In this document: piece by piece, positions 9,043 through 17,690 of the stretch | Layout: every line of letters begins with the position of its first letter | How positions within the stretch are numbered: the first letter of the stretch is position 1 | NCBI RefSeq assembly: GCF_947497275.1 | Contig: NZ_CANMFS010000003.1 | Location: 248,001-312,000, forward strand | Source: an uncultured Sulfitobacter sp. | GTDB taxonomy: Bacteria; Pseudomonadota; Alphaproteobacteria; Rhodobacterales; Rhodobacteraceae | DNA length: 64,000 nt | Direction of reading: 5' to 3' | Notes under the pieces: generated by a model | What the model was told of the DNA's origin: nothing | Databases searched by the model: none | The model's input: the letters and a program-made list of their open reading frames with translations, nothing else | Made by a program: the position numbers and the translations under genes

Positions 9043-10815
9043 ATGACCCCTGACCAGATCATTCTTTTCTGCCTGTTCGGCGCTGTTTTCGGGCTGCTAC
9101 TCTGGGGTCGCTTCCGATACGATCTGATTGCTTTTTCCGCGTTGATGGCCGGCGTGGTTCTGGGCGTGGTCGACAGCGAGAACGCATTCGATGGCTTCGG
9201 CCATCCCGCGACGCTGGTGGTAGCCCTCGTGCTTGTCGTATCGGCGGGGCTGGTGCATTCCGGCGCGGTGCTGCTGATCACGCGCACGATGGTCGACGCT
9301 TCGCGCGGTCTGGCTGCACACATAACGCTAATGGGGGTCGTCGGCGGCGTTTTGTCGGCGTTCATGAACAACGTCGCGGCGCTGGCGTTGTTGATGCCGG
9401 TGGACATTCAGACGGCGCGCAAGGCGGGTCGCGTGCCGGGGATGAGCCTGATGCCTCTCTCCTTCGCGACGATACTGGGTGGCATGGCCACGCTGATCGG
9501 GACACCGCCCAACATCATTATTGCGTCGATCCGCCAAGAAAGCCTAGGCGCGCCTTTCAGGATGTTCGATTTCGCCCCCGTCGGCGGCATTGCAGCGATT
9601 ACCGGCATGGCCTTCGTCGCACTGATCGGCTGGCGGCTGATCCCGGTGCGGACCGATGGCGGGCTGCGCGCCGAAGATGTCTCGCATTATATCGCGGAAC
9701 TTGTCGTACCCGAAGGAAACAAACTGATCACGACCCGTCTGTCGGAACTCGACGAGGCTGCGGACAAGGCGGACGTCGCCATCCTCGGGCTGATCCGCGA
9801 CGGCAAGCGACGCTATGGCCATGCGCGCGAGGCAGAGTTGCGCGCGGGCGACGCGCTGGTGATCGAGGCCGCACCCGACGCGCTTGATGAATTTCGCTCG
9901 ACGCTGGATCTTGCAGTGGCGGATGCAAACCGCGACGAACGGCTGCGCGCGGACGGTGAAGGGGTCGAGGTGATCGAAGTCATCGTAACCCCGGAATCGC
10001 GCCTGCACGGACGCACGGCCCAAGCCGTGGGTCTGGCCTGGCGCCAGCGGACCGTGCTGCTGGGTCTGTCGCGGCGCGGAACGCGGATCACATCGCATCT
10101 GCGCAAGACAACTCTGGAGACCGGCGATATTCTGCTGCTGCTGGTCCCGCGTGACACGGCGCAGCATGTAACGGACTGGCTTGGCGTACTGCCACTGGCG
10201 GATCGTGGCCTTGCAGTTACGGAAAACAGCAAGGTCTGGCTGGCGATCGGGCTTTTTGCCGGTGCAGTGGTCGCTGCCTCTTTCGGGTTGATCTATTTGC
10301 CCATCGCACTCGGCATCGTGGTCGTATCCTACGTTCTGGCGAGAATAGTTCCGCTGTCGGAGCTTTACACCCATATTGAATGGCCGGTCGTGGTTCTGCT
10401 GGGGTCGATGATCCCGCTTGGCGCCGCGCTTGAGACATCAGGCGGTACCGAATTGATCGCGAGGGCGCTGACGGGCCTGACGGACGGTTATCCCGCATGG
10501 GTCGTTCTGACCGTGCTAATGGTCGTGACGATGACGCTGTCGGACGTGCTTAATAACACGGCGACGACAATTGTTGCGGCCCCCGTCGCCATACAGATGG
10601 CGAACACCCTGGGCGTGTCGCCCGACCCGTTCCTAATGGCGGTCGCGGTGGCAGCATCGTCGGCATTTCTTACGCCAATCGGGCACAAGAACAACACTCT
10701 TATCCTCGGGCCCGGCGGTTACAGCTTCGGCGACTACTGGCGCATGGGTCTGCCGCTGGAAATCATTATCATCGCCGTGTCGATCCCCGCGATTCTGGTA
10801 TTCTGGCCGCTTTAA
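9043..10815 (+). CDS. SLC13-family permease with internal TrkA-C domains
   Basis: A 590-residue divalent anion:Na+ symporter-type permease (SLC13/ArsB/NhaD-like fold). The N-terminal half includes MNNVAALALLMP and a TLIGTPPNIII hairpin motif. Two soluble TrkA-C (RCK_C-like) domains sit at about residues 205-385 (one ends near LRAGDALVIEAAPD, the second near LETGDILLLLVPRD). The second membrane half has DVLNNTATTIVAAP and SSAFLTPIGHKNNTLILGPGGY. The ATG at 9043 is used because it starts the first helix; the frame is open further upstream but overlaps the divergent yebC gene. Candidate substrates are sulfate, dicarboxylates or other anions. It ends tail to tail with a second 590-residue homologue. 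Confidence 0.85.
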   Translation: MTPDQIILFCLFGAVFGLLLWGRFRYDLIAFSALMAGVVLGVVDSENAFDGFGHPATLVVALVLVVSAGLVHSGAVLLITRTMVDASRGLAAHITLMGVVGGVLSAFMNNVAALALLMPVDIQTARKAGRVPGMSLMPLSFATILGGMATLIGTPPNIIIASIRQESLGAPFRMFDFAPVGGIAAITGMAFVALIGWRLIPVRTDGGLRAEDVSHYIAELVVPEGNKLITTRLSELDEAADKADVAILGLIRDGKRRYGHAREAELRAGDALVIEAAPDALDEFRSTLDLAVADANRDERLRADGEGVEVIEVIVTPESRLHGRTAQAVGLAWRQRTVLLGLSRRGTRITSHLRKTTLETGDILLLLVPRDTAQHVTDWLGVLPLADRGLAVTENSKVWLAIGLFAGAVVAASFGLIYLPIALGIVVVSYVLARIVPLSELYTHIEWPVVVLLGSMIPLGAALETSGGTELIARALTGLTDGYPAWVVLTVLMVVTMTLSDVLNNTATTIVAAPVAIQMANTLGVSPDPFLMAVAVAASSAFLTPIGHKNNTLILGPGGYSFGDYWRMGLPLEIIIIAVSIPAILVFWPL

Positions 10816-10826
10816 GCCATTACCAG
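10795..10826. terminator. Possible shared bidirectional stem-loop between convergent permease genes
   Basis: Only four bases separate the two stops. CTGGTA at 10795-10800 and TACCAG at 10821-10826 form an inverted repeat with a nested GGC/GCC (10805-10807, 10816-10818). The structure overlaps both coding ends and has a short A/T run on one side only, so a terminator role is tentative. Confidence 0.3.
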
Positions 10827-12592
10827 AAAAACGGGATTACAGCGCTCGCAATCACCGACATCGACAGGTTGAGCGGTACACCCACCTTCATGAAGTCGGT
10901 GAACTTGTACCCGCCCGGTCCGTAGACCAGTGTATTGGTCTGGTACCCGATGGGCGTAGCAAAGGCACAGGAAGCCGCGATCATCACCGCCACCACCAGC
11001 GCGCGCGGATCCATACCCAATGCGGCAGCGAGCGAAATCGCGATCGGTGTCATGATGACCGCCACCGCGTTGTTTGATACGATCTCGGTTAAAATCGTCG
11101 TCATCAGGAAAACACAGAAAATCACCATCCCCGGCGGCAATGTGCCCAGCGTGGGTGCCATGCCATCCACCAAAAGCTGGACGGCACCGGTGTGCTGCAA
11201 CGCAGCCCCGACCGTGAGCATCGAAAAAATCAAGGCAAGAAGCTGCCCGTCTATGTAGGAAAATGCCTCGTCCGCGTCGATGCAGCCGGTCACCAGAACG
11301 ACCGCGACCGCAATCACCGCCAGCATCAGGATCGGCGCGACATTGAGCGCGGCAAGCGCCACGATGGCAATCAGCGCGCCGATGGCGATGGGCGCGTGGC
11401 CGCGACGGTAAGCGCGCTGTGACGGCGTGCTGACGTCGACCAGATCCATGTCGGATGCAAGGCGCGAGATGTCCTCTGCAGCGCCTTCGAGCAGTAGCGT
11501 GTCGCCTACCCGCACCACCAGATCATCCAGCTGCCGCCCGATATTCTGGTTGCGGCGATGCACGGCCAGCGGATAGACGCCGTACCGCCGCCGCAGCCGC
11601 AGCGAGCCCAGCGAGCGGCCGATCATCTTGCAGCCCGGCGTGATCAGCACTTCGACGGTGGTCGTCTCCACTGCAGAAACCTGATCGACACGCTTGAGCT
11701 CCTTGTTGCTTTGCAGGCTCAACAATTCGGTCATCTGGGTGCGCAGCACGACGCGGTCTCCGACCTGCAACGTCACTCCCTTGAGCGCGCGACGCAGCGA
11801 GGTATCGCCGCGCACCACGTCAATAAGACGCACGCCGTCGCGTTTGAACAGGTTCACATCGAGCACGTCGCGCCCGATCAGGTTGCTTTCCAGCGGGATG
11901 ACGGCCTCGGTAAAGAACTTCATTTTCGAGCGGTCGCTGAGCATACCCGCCATGCTGTCGCGTTCGGGTAGCAGGCGCTTGCCGATGGTCGCCATATAGA
12001 TCAACCCCCACGCACAGACGACGAGCCCGATCGGCAGGATCTCGAAAATGCCGAACGGTTCAAGTCCCTGTGCGCGCGCCACGCCGTCCACCAGAAGGTT
12101 CGTCGAGGTGCCGATCAGGGTCAACGACCCGCCCATGATTGCGGCGTAGCTCAGCGGGATGAGCATCTTGGACGCTTTGGTGCCGAGCGTCTTGCTCAAC
12201 TGCACCACGACGGGAATCATCACCACCACGACAGGTGTATTATTCATGACGGCACTCGCCCCCATAACGGACAGGACCACGCCGATCACTGCGGTCTTGG
12301 GATGCGTCCTGGCATGGCGTTCGGCAAGCCGCGTGAGAACATCGAGAGCGCCGGTGCGCACCAGCGCGCCCATCACGATGAACATCGCGGCGATGGTCCA
12401 GGGTGCCGAATTGGCCAACACCTCGCGCGCGTCGTCGTAAGGTACCAACCCAAGCGCCAGCATGAACGCAGCCCCCGTCAGCGCGACAACCTCGGTCGGA
12501 AGGTTTTCGCGCAGGAAAAGAACGAACATGACCGCCACAACCGTCAGCGCAAGAATGGCCTGCTCAAATGGCGAAAGTGATAACAGAAACAT
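10820..12592 (-). CDS. SLC13-family permease with internal TrkA-C domains
   Basis: A 590-residue permease with the same architecture as its convergent neighbour: membrane half (VMNNTPVVVVMIPVV, SLTLIGTSTNLLVDG), two TrkA-C domains at about residues 210-385 (LQVGDRVVLRTQ and VRVGDTLLLEGAAED ends), and a second membrane half (IVSNNAVAVIMTPIA, SCAFATPIGYQTNTLVYGPGGY). Na+-coupled uptake of sulfate, dicarboxylate or a related anion is the family expectation; the substrate is not resolvable. Motifs differ enough from the neighbour (GTSTN versus GTPPN) that it is an old paralogue rather than a recent copy. About 330 bases without a gene lie upstream. Confidence 0.85.
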   Translation of the reverse strand: MFLLSLSPFEQAILALTVVAVMFVLFLRENLPTEVVALTGAAFMLALGLVPYDDAREVLANSAPWTIAAMFIVMGALVRTGALDVLTRLAERHARTHPKTAVIGVVLSVMGASAVMNNTPVVVVMIPVVVQLSKTLGTKASKMLIPLSYAAIMGGSLTLIGTSTNLLVDGVARAQGLEPFGIFEILPIGLVVCAWGLIYMATIGKRLLPERDSMAGMLSDRSKMKFFTEAVIPLESNLIGRDVLDVNLFKRDGVRLIDVVRGDTSLRRALKGVTLQVGDRVVLRTQMTELLSLQSNKELKRVDQVSAVETTTVEVLITPGCKMIGRSLGSLRLRRRYGVYPLAVHRRNQNIGRQLDDLVVRVGDTLLLEGAAEDISRLASDMDLVDVSTPSQRAYRRGHAPIAIGALIAIVALAALNVAPILMLAVIAVAVVLVTGCIDADEAFSYIDGQLLALIFSMLTVGAALQHTGAVQLLVDGMAPTLGTLPPGMVIFCVFLMTTILTEIVSNNAVAVIMTPIAISLAAALGMDPRALVVAVMIAASCAFATPIGYQTNTLVYGPGGYKFTDFMKVGVPLNLSMSVIASAVIPFFW

Positions 12593-12921
12593 GGCGATGC
12601 CCTTACATTACGCGTCCGGCGGCAACCGCCCGACGGTCAAGTGTCGCCCATTGCCGCCGCCTCGGCAAGCGCGGCTTTCGGTCGGCGGTGTACCTGCTAC
12701 ATACCCGGAAACATCGCCGCGCGCGGAAGGCAGATCATGTCGGACGACGCCTCTTTCAGAACGACTTGAGCCCGTAGCCTGTGACCAAACGTAAGTCCGA
12801 AACGCCCGCATCCGCAGTTCCCATCAGCGGCTACCTCACGCCACAACCGGTAATATTGCCACCAGAAAGAGTGTCCGATGCGCTACGTGCCGTCGGCCTG
12901 GTGCCGCAACGCCGCTGGTTG
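12593..12921. other. Intergenic region without a supported gene
   Basis: Lies between the start of the minus-strand permease gene and the end of the minus-strand YmdB-like gene, and presumably holds the permease promoter. A GTG-initiated plus-strand frame from 12781 runs on into the YmdB-like gene in antisense and has no family resemblance, so I do not call it. No hairpin with a U-run was evident. Confidence 0.5.
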
Positions 12922-13734
12922 TCACGGTACACTGCATTGCAATTTGCCACCGGTGCGCACCGGAACAATCCGCGTGGCGCGGCCCGTCCGATCATCCGTT
13001 TCGATATATGCGCCCGAGAGGGTCGCCTCGTCATTGGCGGGGGTAAATCGCTCTTTCGGCATGCCGGTGATGAAACGACGCATCGGCTCGGTTTTCTCCA
13101 TGCCGATCACCGAATGATAGTCACCGCACATGCCTGCATCGGTCAGATAGCCGGTGCCACCCGGCAAAATCATCGCGTCGGAGGTCGGCACGTGGGTATG
13201 CGTGCCAACGACCAGTGACGCGCGCCCGTCGCACCAGTGCCCCATCGCCATCTTCTCGGACGTGGCCTCGCAATGCATGTCCACGATCACCGCATTAGCC
13301 ATCCCGCCCAACGGATGCGTCTTGAATACCGCGTCCACCGCCGAGAAGGGATCGTCGTAGGGACGTTTCATGAACACCTGGCCAAGGGCCTGCGTCACGA
13401 GAACCTTTTTGCCGTTTCGCGCTGTGAACAGTTTCGCCCCCCGTCCCGGCGCGTTTTTCGAGAAGTTGAGCGGACGGATAATGCGCGGTTCCTGTTCGAT
13501 AAACCCCAGCATGTCCTTTTGATCGAACGCGTGATCGCCCAGCGTAAGGCAATCCGCGCCCGCCTCCAGCAGAGCCTTGGCGTGGCTGCCCGACAGACCC
13601 ATGCCCGACGTCGCATTTTCGCCGTTGACGACGATAAAGTCGAGCTTCCACTCGGTCCGCAGGCGGGCCAGATTTTCCGTGATCGCCCGACGCCCCGCGC
13701 GGCCCATCACGTCTCCGAGAAACAGTATTTTCAT
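12922..13734 (-). CDS. YmdB-family metallophosphoesterase
   Basis: A 270-residue protein of the YmdB/TIGR00282 family (calcineurin-like phosphodiesterase; Bacillus YmdB cleaves 2',3'-cyclic nucleotides). It starts MKILFLGDVMGRAGRRAI, which decides the start at 13734 over an upstream in-frame ATG at 13770. Metal-binding signatures follow: VNGENATSG, LGDHAFDQKD, VDMHCEATSEK and GTHTHVPTSD, then TDAGMCGDYHSVIGM. It is third in the minus-strand run mgtE - cyclo-ligase - this gene, with a 72-base gap ahead of it. The biochemical activity is inferred from the family; the biological target is unknown. Confidence 0.88.
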   Translation of the reverse strand: MKILFLGDVMGRAGRRAITENLARLRTEWKLDFIVVNGENATSGMGLSGSHAKALLEAGADCLTLGDHAFDQKDMLGFIEQEPRIIRPLNFSKNAPGRGAKLFTARNGKKVLVTQALGQVFMKRPYDDPFSAVDAVFKTHPLGGMANAVIVDMHCEATSEKMAMGHWCDGRASLVVGTHTHVPTSDAMILPGGTGYLTDAGMCGDYHSVIGMEKTEPMRRFITGMPKERFTPANDEATLSGAYIETDDRTGRATRIVPVRTGGKLQCSVP

Positions 13735-13806
13735 GCCCAAAGCGATAGGAGGCTGGCCGTCCGACAGCAAGTCAAATTCACGATCGAACGCGATTTGCGT
13801 TCCGGA

Positions 13807-14373
13807 TCAGCGTGCGCGCCCTTTATCGATGATGCCCGCTTCTGTCACGATCAGATCCAGCGGCTGGTCGGTTTCCTCAAGCGGGATGTCGTCGGTTTCC
13901 TGTCCGGCGAAGGCGAAACCGATTGCCAGCGTCGCGCGTCGGGCGCGCAGCTGCGCCAGCGTGCGATCATAAAAGCCGCCGCCGTATCCAAGCCGCGCGC
14001 CCGTGCGGTCGAACGCCAGAAGCGGAACGATCAGGATTTCGGGCTCGAAGAACGCAGGCTGTGCGGGGATGGCCGCGCCGAACGGTCCCGCGACCATCGC
14101 CGTCTCCGGCGTCCAATGCGCAAATTTCAGCGGCTGCCCCCGCGCCTCAATCACCGGCACACCCACAGGACCGTAGGCGGCGGCCTCGACCATCGCGGGT
14201 CGCGGATCGATCTCGGTGCGGATCGGCATAAAACCCGAAACCGGCACGCCACGATATCCGGCAAGCACTTCGCTCAGGTACCCGGCTTGCGCGGCTGTTG
14301 CCGCCTCAAAAAGAGGCTTTCTGCGGGCAAAGGCCGCTTTGCGCGCGGCATCCTTGGCGGCAGAGATGCTCAT
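13807..14373 (-). CDS. 5-formyltetrahydrofolate cyclo-ligase
   Basis: ATP-dependent conversion of 5-formyl-THF to 5,10-methenyl-THF in the cytoplasm (one-carbon metabolism). 188 residues, a normal length. The C-terminal VPLLAFDRTGARLGYGGGFYDRTL is the family signature with the ATP/folate-binding GxGGGxYD; the N-terminal basic KDAARKAAFARRK resembles the RR(K)-type start. Its ATG overlaps the mgtE stop by four bases (14370-14373). No 6S RNA, which often neighbours this gene in other Proteobacteria, was recognised here. Confidence 0.92.
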   Translation of the reverse strand: MSISAAKDAARKAAFARRKPLFEAATAAQAGYLSEVLAGYRGVPVSGFMPIRTEIDPRPAMVEAAAYGPVGVPVIEARGQPLKFAHWTPETAMVAGPFGAAIPAQPAFFEPEILIVPLLAFDRTGARLGYGGGFYDRTLAQLRARRATLAIGFAFAGQETDDIPLEETDQPLDLIVTEAGIIDKGRAR

Positions 14374-15770
14374 AGCAGAACAGCAGCTGCCAGCCCCAAA
14401 AACGCGAAGAAACCGACCACATCCGTTACCGTCGTCACGAAGGCCCCCGACGCCAGTGCAGGATCGACGCCGATCCGTTCAAGCAGGATCGGGATGCCGG
14501 TACCGGCCAATCCAGCAACGACCATGTTGATGACCATCGCCGTTGCGATGACATAGCCCAGCGCCGGCGAGCCGAACCAGAACAGCCCGACGACCCCCAT
14601 CACCACGGCGAATATCGCGCCGTTGATCAGCCCGACAAGGCATTCGCGCCGGATGACACGCCAGACATTCGAGCCGGTCAGATCTTTTGTGGCCAGTGCG
14701 CGCACCGCAACCGTGAGGCTTTGCGTGCCCGCATTGCCCCCCATCGACGCGACGATTGGCATCAGAACAGCGAGCGCCACGATCTGCGCCAGCGCCACCT
14801 CGAATTGCGCGATGACCAGCGACGCGCAAATGGCTGTGACGAGGTTTACGGCAAGCCACGGCAGGCGCTGTTTGGTCGTCTCGACCACGCGGTCCGACAG
14901 GGAGCCGTCACCGACACCGGCGAGACGCATGATGTCTTCTTCGTGCTCTTCATCGAGCACGGCCATCGCGTCGTCGATGGTAATGACGCCGATCAGGCGT
15001 CCATCGTCATCGACGACGGGCGCGGAAATCAGGTGGTACTGGTTGAAGGCATAGGCCACATCGCCTTCGTCACGGGTGGCCGGGATGACCTGAAACATCG
15101 GCTCGAGGATATTGCTGAGCCTGGTGTCGCGCTTGGAGCGCATCAGTTTGCCCAGCGTGACGTTGCCCACCGGGCGCACGCGCGGATCGACCAACACAAT
15201 GTGGTAGAATTGCGCCGGCAGATCGTCTTCGGGCGTGGCGCGCAGATAGTCGATCGCCTGCCCCACCGTCCAATGTTCGGGGGCCATCACCACCTCGCGC
15301 TGCATCAGGCGACCGGCGGAATATTCCGGATAGGTCAGCGCCTGCTCGACCGCCAGACGGTCGACATCTTCGAGCGCGCCCAGAATGGTGGCCTGTTGCG
15401 CGTCCTCGAGATCTTCGATCAGGTCAACGACGTCGTCGCTGTCGAGCTCGCGCACAGCTTCCTGCAACACTTGCGGGGTGAGGATGGAAATAACCTCGTC
15501 TCGGATCGACTCGTCGAGTTCGGACAGGATCTCGCCGTCGAATTCGCGGTCGTAGAGACGGATCAGACGCGTGCGCTCGAACGAGGTTATCTGTTCGAGA
15601 AGATCGGCGATGTCGGCCGCGTGCAGCGGCTCCATCAATTCGATCAGCTTGTCGCGGTCGTCGATTTCCACCGCGTAGAGAATCGCCGCCACATCTCGCT
15701 TGCCCAGAACGTAGGCTTCCTGCTCTTCCTCGGGCTCGAGGATCTCCGTTTCCGATACCTGTTCCGACAT
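14370..15770 (-). CDS. mgtE: Magnesium transporter MgtE
   Basis: A 466-residue Mg2+ channel/transporter of the inner membrane. In order: an acidic leader (MSEQVSETEILEPEEEQE), an MgtE_N helical domain (HAADIADLLEQI ... AGRLMQ), two CBS domains at about residues 150-280 (ending LIGVITIDDAMAVLDEEHEEDI), and five membrane helices with LMPIVASMGGNAGTQSLTV, the Mg2+-pore helix. In family members the acidic N and CBS domains sense intracellular Mg2+. Start at 15770 is chosen on the family N-terminus; the open frame upstream overlaps the divergent guaD region. No M-box-like leader was recognised in the 106-base intergenic space. Confidence 0.93.
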   Translation of the reverse strand: MSEQVSETEILEPEEEQEAYVLGKRDVAAILYAVEIDDRDKLIELMEPLHAADIADLLEQITSFERTRLIRLYDREFDGEILSELDESIRDEVISILTPQVLQEAVRELDSDDVVDLIEDLEDAQQATILGALEDVDRLAVEQALTYPEYSAGRLMQREVVMAPEHWTVGQAIDYLRATPEDDLPAQFYHIVLVDPRVRPVGNVTLGKLMRSKRDTRLSNILEPMFQVIPATRDEGDVAYAFNQYHLISAPVVDDDGRLIGVITIDDAMAVLDEEHEEDIMRLAGVGDGSLSDRVVETTKQRLPWLAVNLVTAICASLVIAQFEVALAQIVALAVLMPIVASMGGNAGTQSLTVAVRALATKDLTGSNVWRVIRRECLVGLINGAIFAVVMGVVGLFWFGSPALGYVIATAMVINMVVAGLAGTGIPILLERIGVDPALASGAFVTTVTDVVGFFAFLGLAAAVLL

Positions 15771-15876
15771 GCGCGCACCCTCGATTGACGCTGCAACATA
15801 GGGCGGCGCCCGCGCAGTGACAATGGCGCGCAACCACACCATTGCACCCGCCCGCCAGCACGCTAAAAGCAAGGGT

Positions 15877-17172
15877 ATGACCGCACAAATCCTTCTTCTC
15901 GGGCAGACCCTGACCTTTGACGGCGCACCGCTGGAGGCGCCTTGGCAGGACTGCGCGCACATCGACAGCGAAGGGGGCGTTCTGATCGAGGGCACGCGTA
16001 TCGCAGCGGTGGGAAACGGTGCCGCGCTCAAGGCGGCGCACCCGCGCGCGCGCTGCGTTTCCTACGGCGATGATCTGATCGTGCCCGGTTTTATCGACGC
16101 GCACGCGCATTACCCGCAGACCGCAATGATCGCGAGCTGGGGCAAGCGGCTGATCGAATGGCTCAACACCTATACCTTTCCCGAAGAAACCCGGTTTGCC
16201 GATGCGCAGTATGCGGGCCGGATCGCCGATCGCTATCTCGATCTGACCCGCGCGCATGGTACGACGACGATCGCCTCCTTCGGCACGATCCATCCCCACA
16301 GCGCCGACGCGCTTTTTGCCGCCGCTGCCGCGCGCGGGCAAGCGGTGGTGACAGGAAAGACCTGCATGGACCGCAACGCACCGGACGATCTGCGTGATAC
16401 AGCGCAATCGGCGTATGATGACAGCAAGGTGCTGATCGCGCACTGGCATGGCGAAGGGCGCGCGCGCTACGCGATCACACCCCGCTTTTCGCCCACCTCC
16501 ACACCGGAGCAGCTTGCAGCACTTGGCGCACTTTGGTCGGAACACCCTGACTGCCTGATGCAAACACATCTGAGTGAACAACCGGACGAGGTCGCATGGG
16601 TGCGTGACCTCTATCCGCAGGCCCGCGACTATCTCGATACCTACGAAGCGCATGGCCTGTTGGGCTCTCGCGGGCTTTATGGCCATGCCATACATCTTGA
16701 GCCGCGCGAGATTGACCGGCTAGCAGAGGTGCGCGGCGCGCTGGTCCACTGCCCCACATCGAACGCCTTCATTGGATCCGGTCAATTCGATTTGCCGCGC
16801 ATGGCAGCGCGCAACATTCCCATTGGCCTTGCCACCGACACCGGCGGCGGTTCGTCATTCTCGATGCTGCGCACCATGGCAGCGGCCTATGAAGCGGCGC
16901 AGCACCATGGCACCGCCCTGCATGCGTCACAGCTCTTGTGGCTAGCGACTGCGGGCTCCGCGCGGACACTCCATTTGCAAGACGAGATCGGGACGCTCGC
17001 ACCGGGTTATTACGCCGACATCACCGTGATTGATCTGGCGTCTACCTCCGCCATCGCGCAGCGGGCGAACCGCTCAGGCAGCGTGTGGGAAGACATTTTT
17101 GCAACGATCATGATGGGCGATGATCGCGCGATCCGCGACACTTGGATTGCCGGGGCCGCGACAGCCACCTGA
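15877..17172 (+). CDS. guaD: Guanine deaminase
   Basis: Deaminates guanine to xanthine (purine catabolism), Zn-dependent amidohydrolase fold. The 431-residue protein shows PGFIDAHAHYPQT at residues 70-82 (metal ligands His76, His78), HTLSEQ-like QTHLSEQPDEV with a further His, GHAIHLEP, and a late GLATDTGGGSSFSML with the metal-bound Asp. The segment LIEWLNTYTFPEE is characteristic of guanine deaminases. Start at ATG 15877 is preceded by AAGGG; an upstream frame extension overlaps the mgtE promoter space. Divergent from mgtE and convergent with the operon that contains an 8-oxoguanine deaminase. Confidence 0.92.
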   Translation: MTAQILLLGQTLTFDGAPLEAPWQDCAHIDSEGGVLIEGTRIAAVGNGAALKAAHPRARCVSYGDDLIVPGFIDAHAHYPQTAMIASWGKRLIEWLNTYTFPEETRFADAQYAGRIADRYLDLTRAHGTTTIASFGTIHPHSADALFAAAAARGQAVVTGKTCMDRNAPDDLRDTAQSAYDDSKVLIAHWHGEGRARYAITPRFSPTSTPEQLAALGALWSEHPDCLMQTHLSEQPDEVAWVRDLYPQARDYLDTYEAHGLLGSRGLYGHAIHLEPREIDRLAEVRGALVHCPTSNAFIGSGQFDLPRMAARNIPIGLATDTGGGSSFSMLRTMAAAYEAAQHHGTALHASQLLWLATAGSARTLHLQDEIGTLAPGYYADITVIDLASTSAIAQRANRSGSVWEDIFATIMMGDDRAIRDTWIAGAATAT

Positions 17173-17201
17173 GTGCCGGCCTTTGCACAAGTGTATTCCG
17201 T

Positions 17202-17690
17202 TCAACAGCGGTTGCCTGCAAATACCTGTACCCAGACATCACCGGCCCACGCCATGCCGAACGCGCGCGCCTTCGGATTGACGATGTTGCGGTAGTGGCC
17301 CGGCGACGCGCCCCAGCCCGCGATCACCTTGCGGGCGGTGTTGTATCTGCTGCCTTCTGCGATGTTCTCGGACACGCTGCACCAGCGGTATCCGGAGGTG
17401 GTGATACGGTCCGCAACAGTTGTGCCGCCGCTGCCGGTATGCCCGAAGAAGCCGTTTGCAGCCATATCCCGCGCGTGCGCGCGGGCGGCGGCGTCGAGAT
17501 TGGACGAACGGACGATCGGCTCCCGCCCGGCTTTGCGCCGTATCGCGTTGATCTGCTGCACGGGCCTCTGTGGGTTGCTGACCGGTGGCTGCTCGATCGC
17601 ATACAGCCGGTCCTGCTCCGGCCCCCCGGTCTGCGCGCACCCTGCGACAGCGACGCAAAGCGCCGCACCAACAATTCGTCCGATACTCAT
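17202..17690 (-). CDS. CAP-domain (SCP/YkwD-like) lipoprotein
   Basis: 162 residues. The N-terminus has a short hydrophobic segment ending in the lipobox VAGC (Cys18), so a lipid-anchored envelope protein. The rest is a bacterial CAP/SCP domain: LDAAARAHARDMAANGFFGHTGSGG with the typical His, ENIAEG, and WGASPGHYRNIVNPKARAFGMAWAGD with the second His and conserved R-N-I. Bacterial CAP proteins lack an agreed biochemical function. Its start overlaps the stop of the upstream 8-oxoguanine-deaminase gene by four bases, so it is the last gene of that operon. Confidence 0.88.
   Translation of the reverse strand: MSIGRIVGAALCVAVAGCAQTGGPEQDRLYAIEQPPVSNPQRPVQQINAIRRKAGREPIVRSSNLDAAARAHARDMAANGFFGHTGSGGTTVADRITTSGYRWCSVSENIAEGSRYNTARKVIAGWGASPGHYRNIVNPKARAFGMAWAGDVWVQVFAGNRC

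Noticed and set aside
12781..13218. 145-codon GTG-initiated plus-strand frame
   Set aside because: More than half is antisense to the YmdB-like gene and the sequence is irregular.
13735..13806. 6S RNA next to the 5-formyl-THF cyclo-ligase gene
   Set aside because: Only a 72-base gap follows and the upstream side overlaps mgtE; no 6S-like bulged hairpin is possible there.
15771..15876. M-box or other Mg2+ riboswitch ahead of mgtE
   Set aside because: The 106-base divergent space is too short and shows no M-box core.
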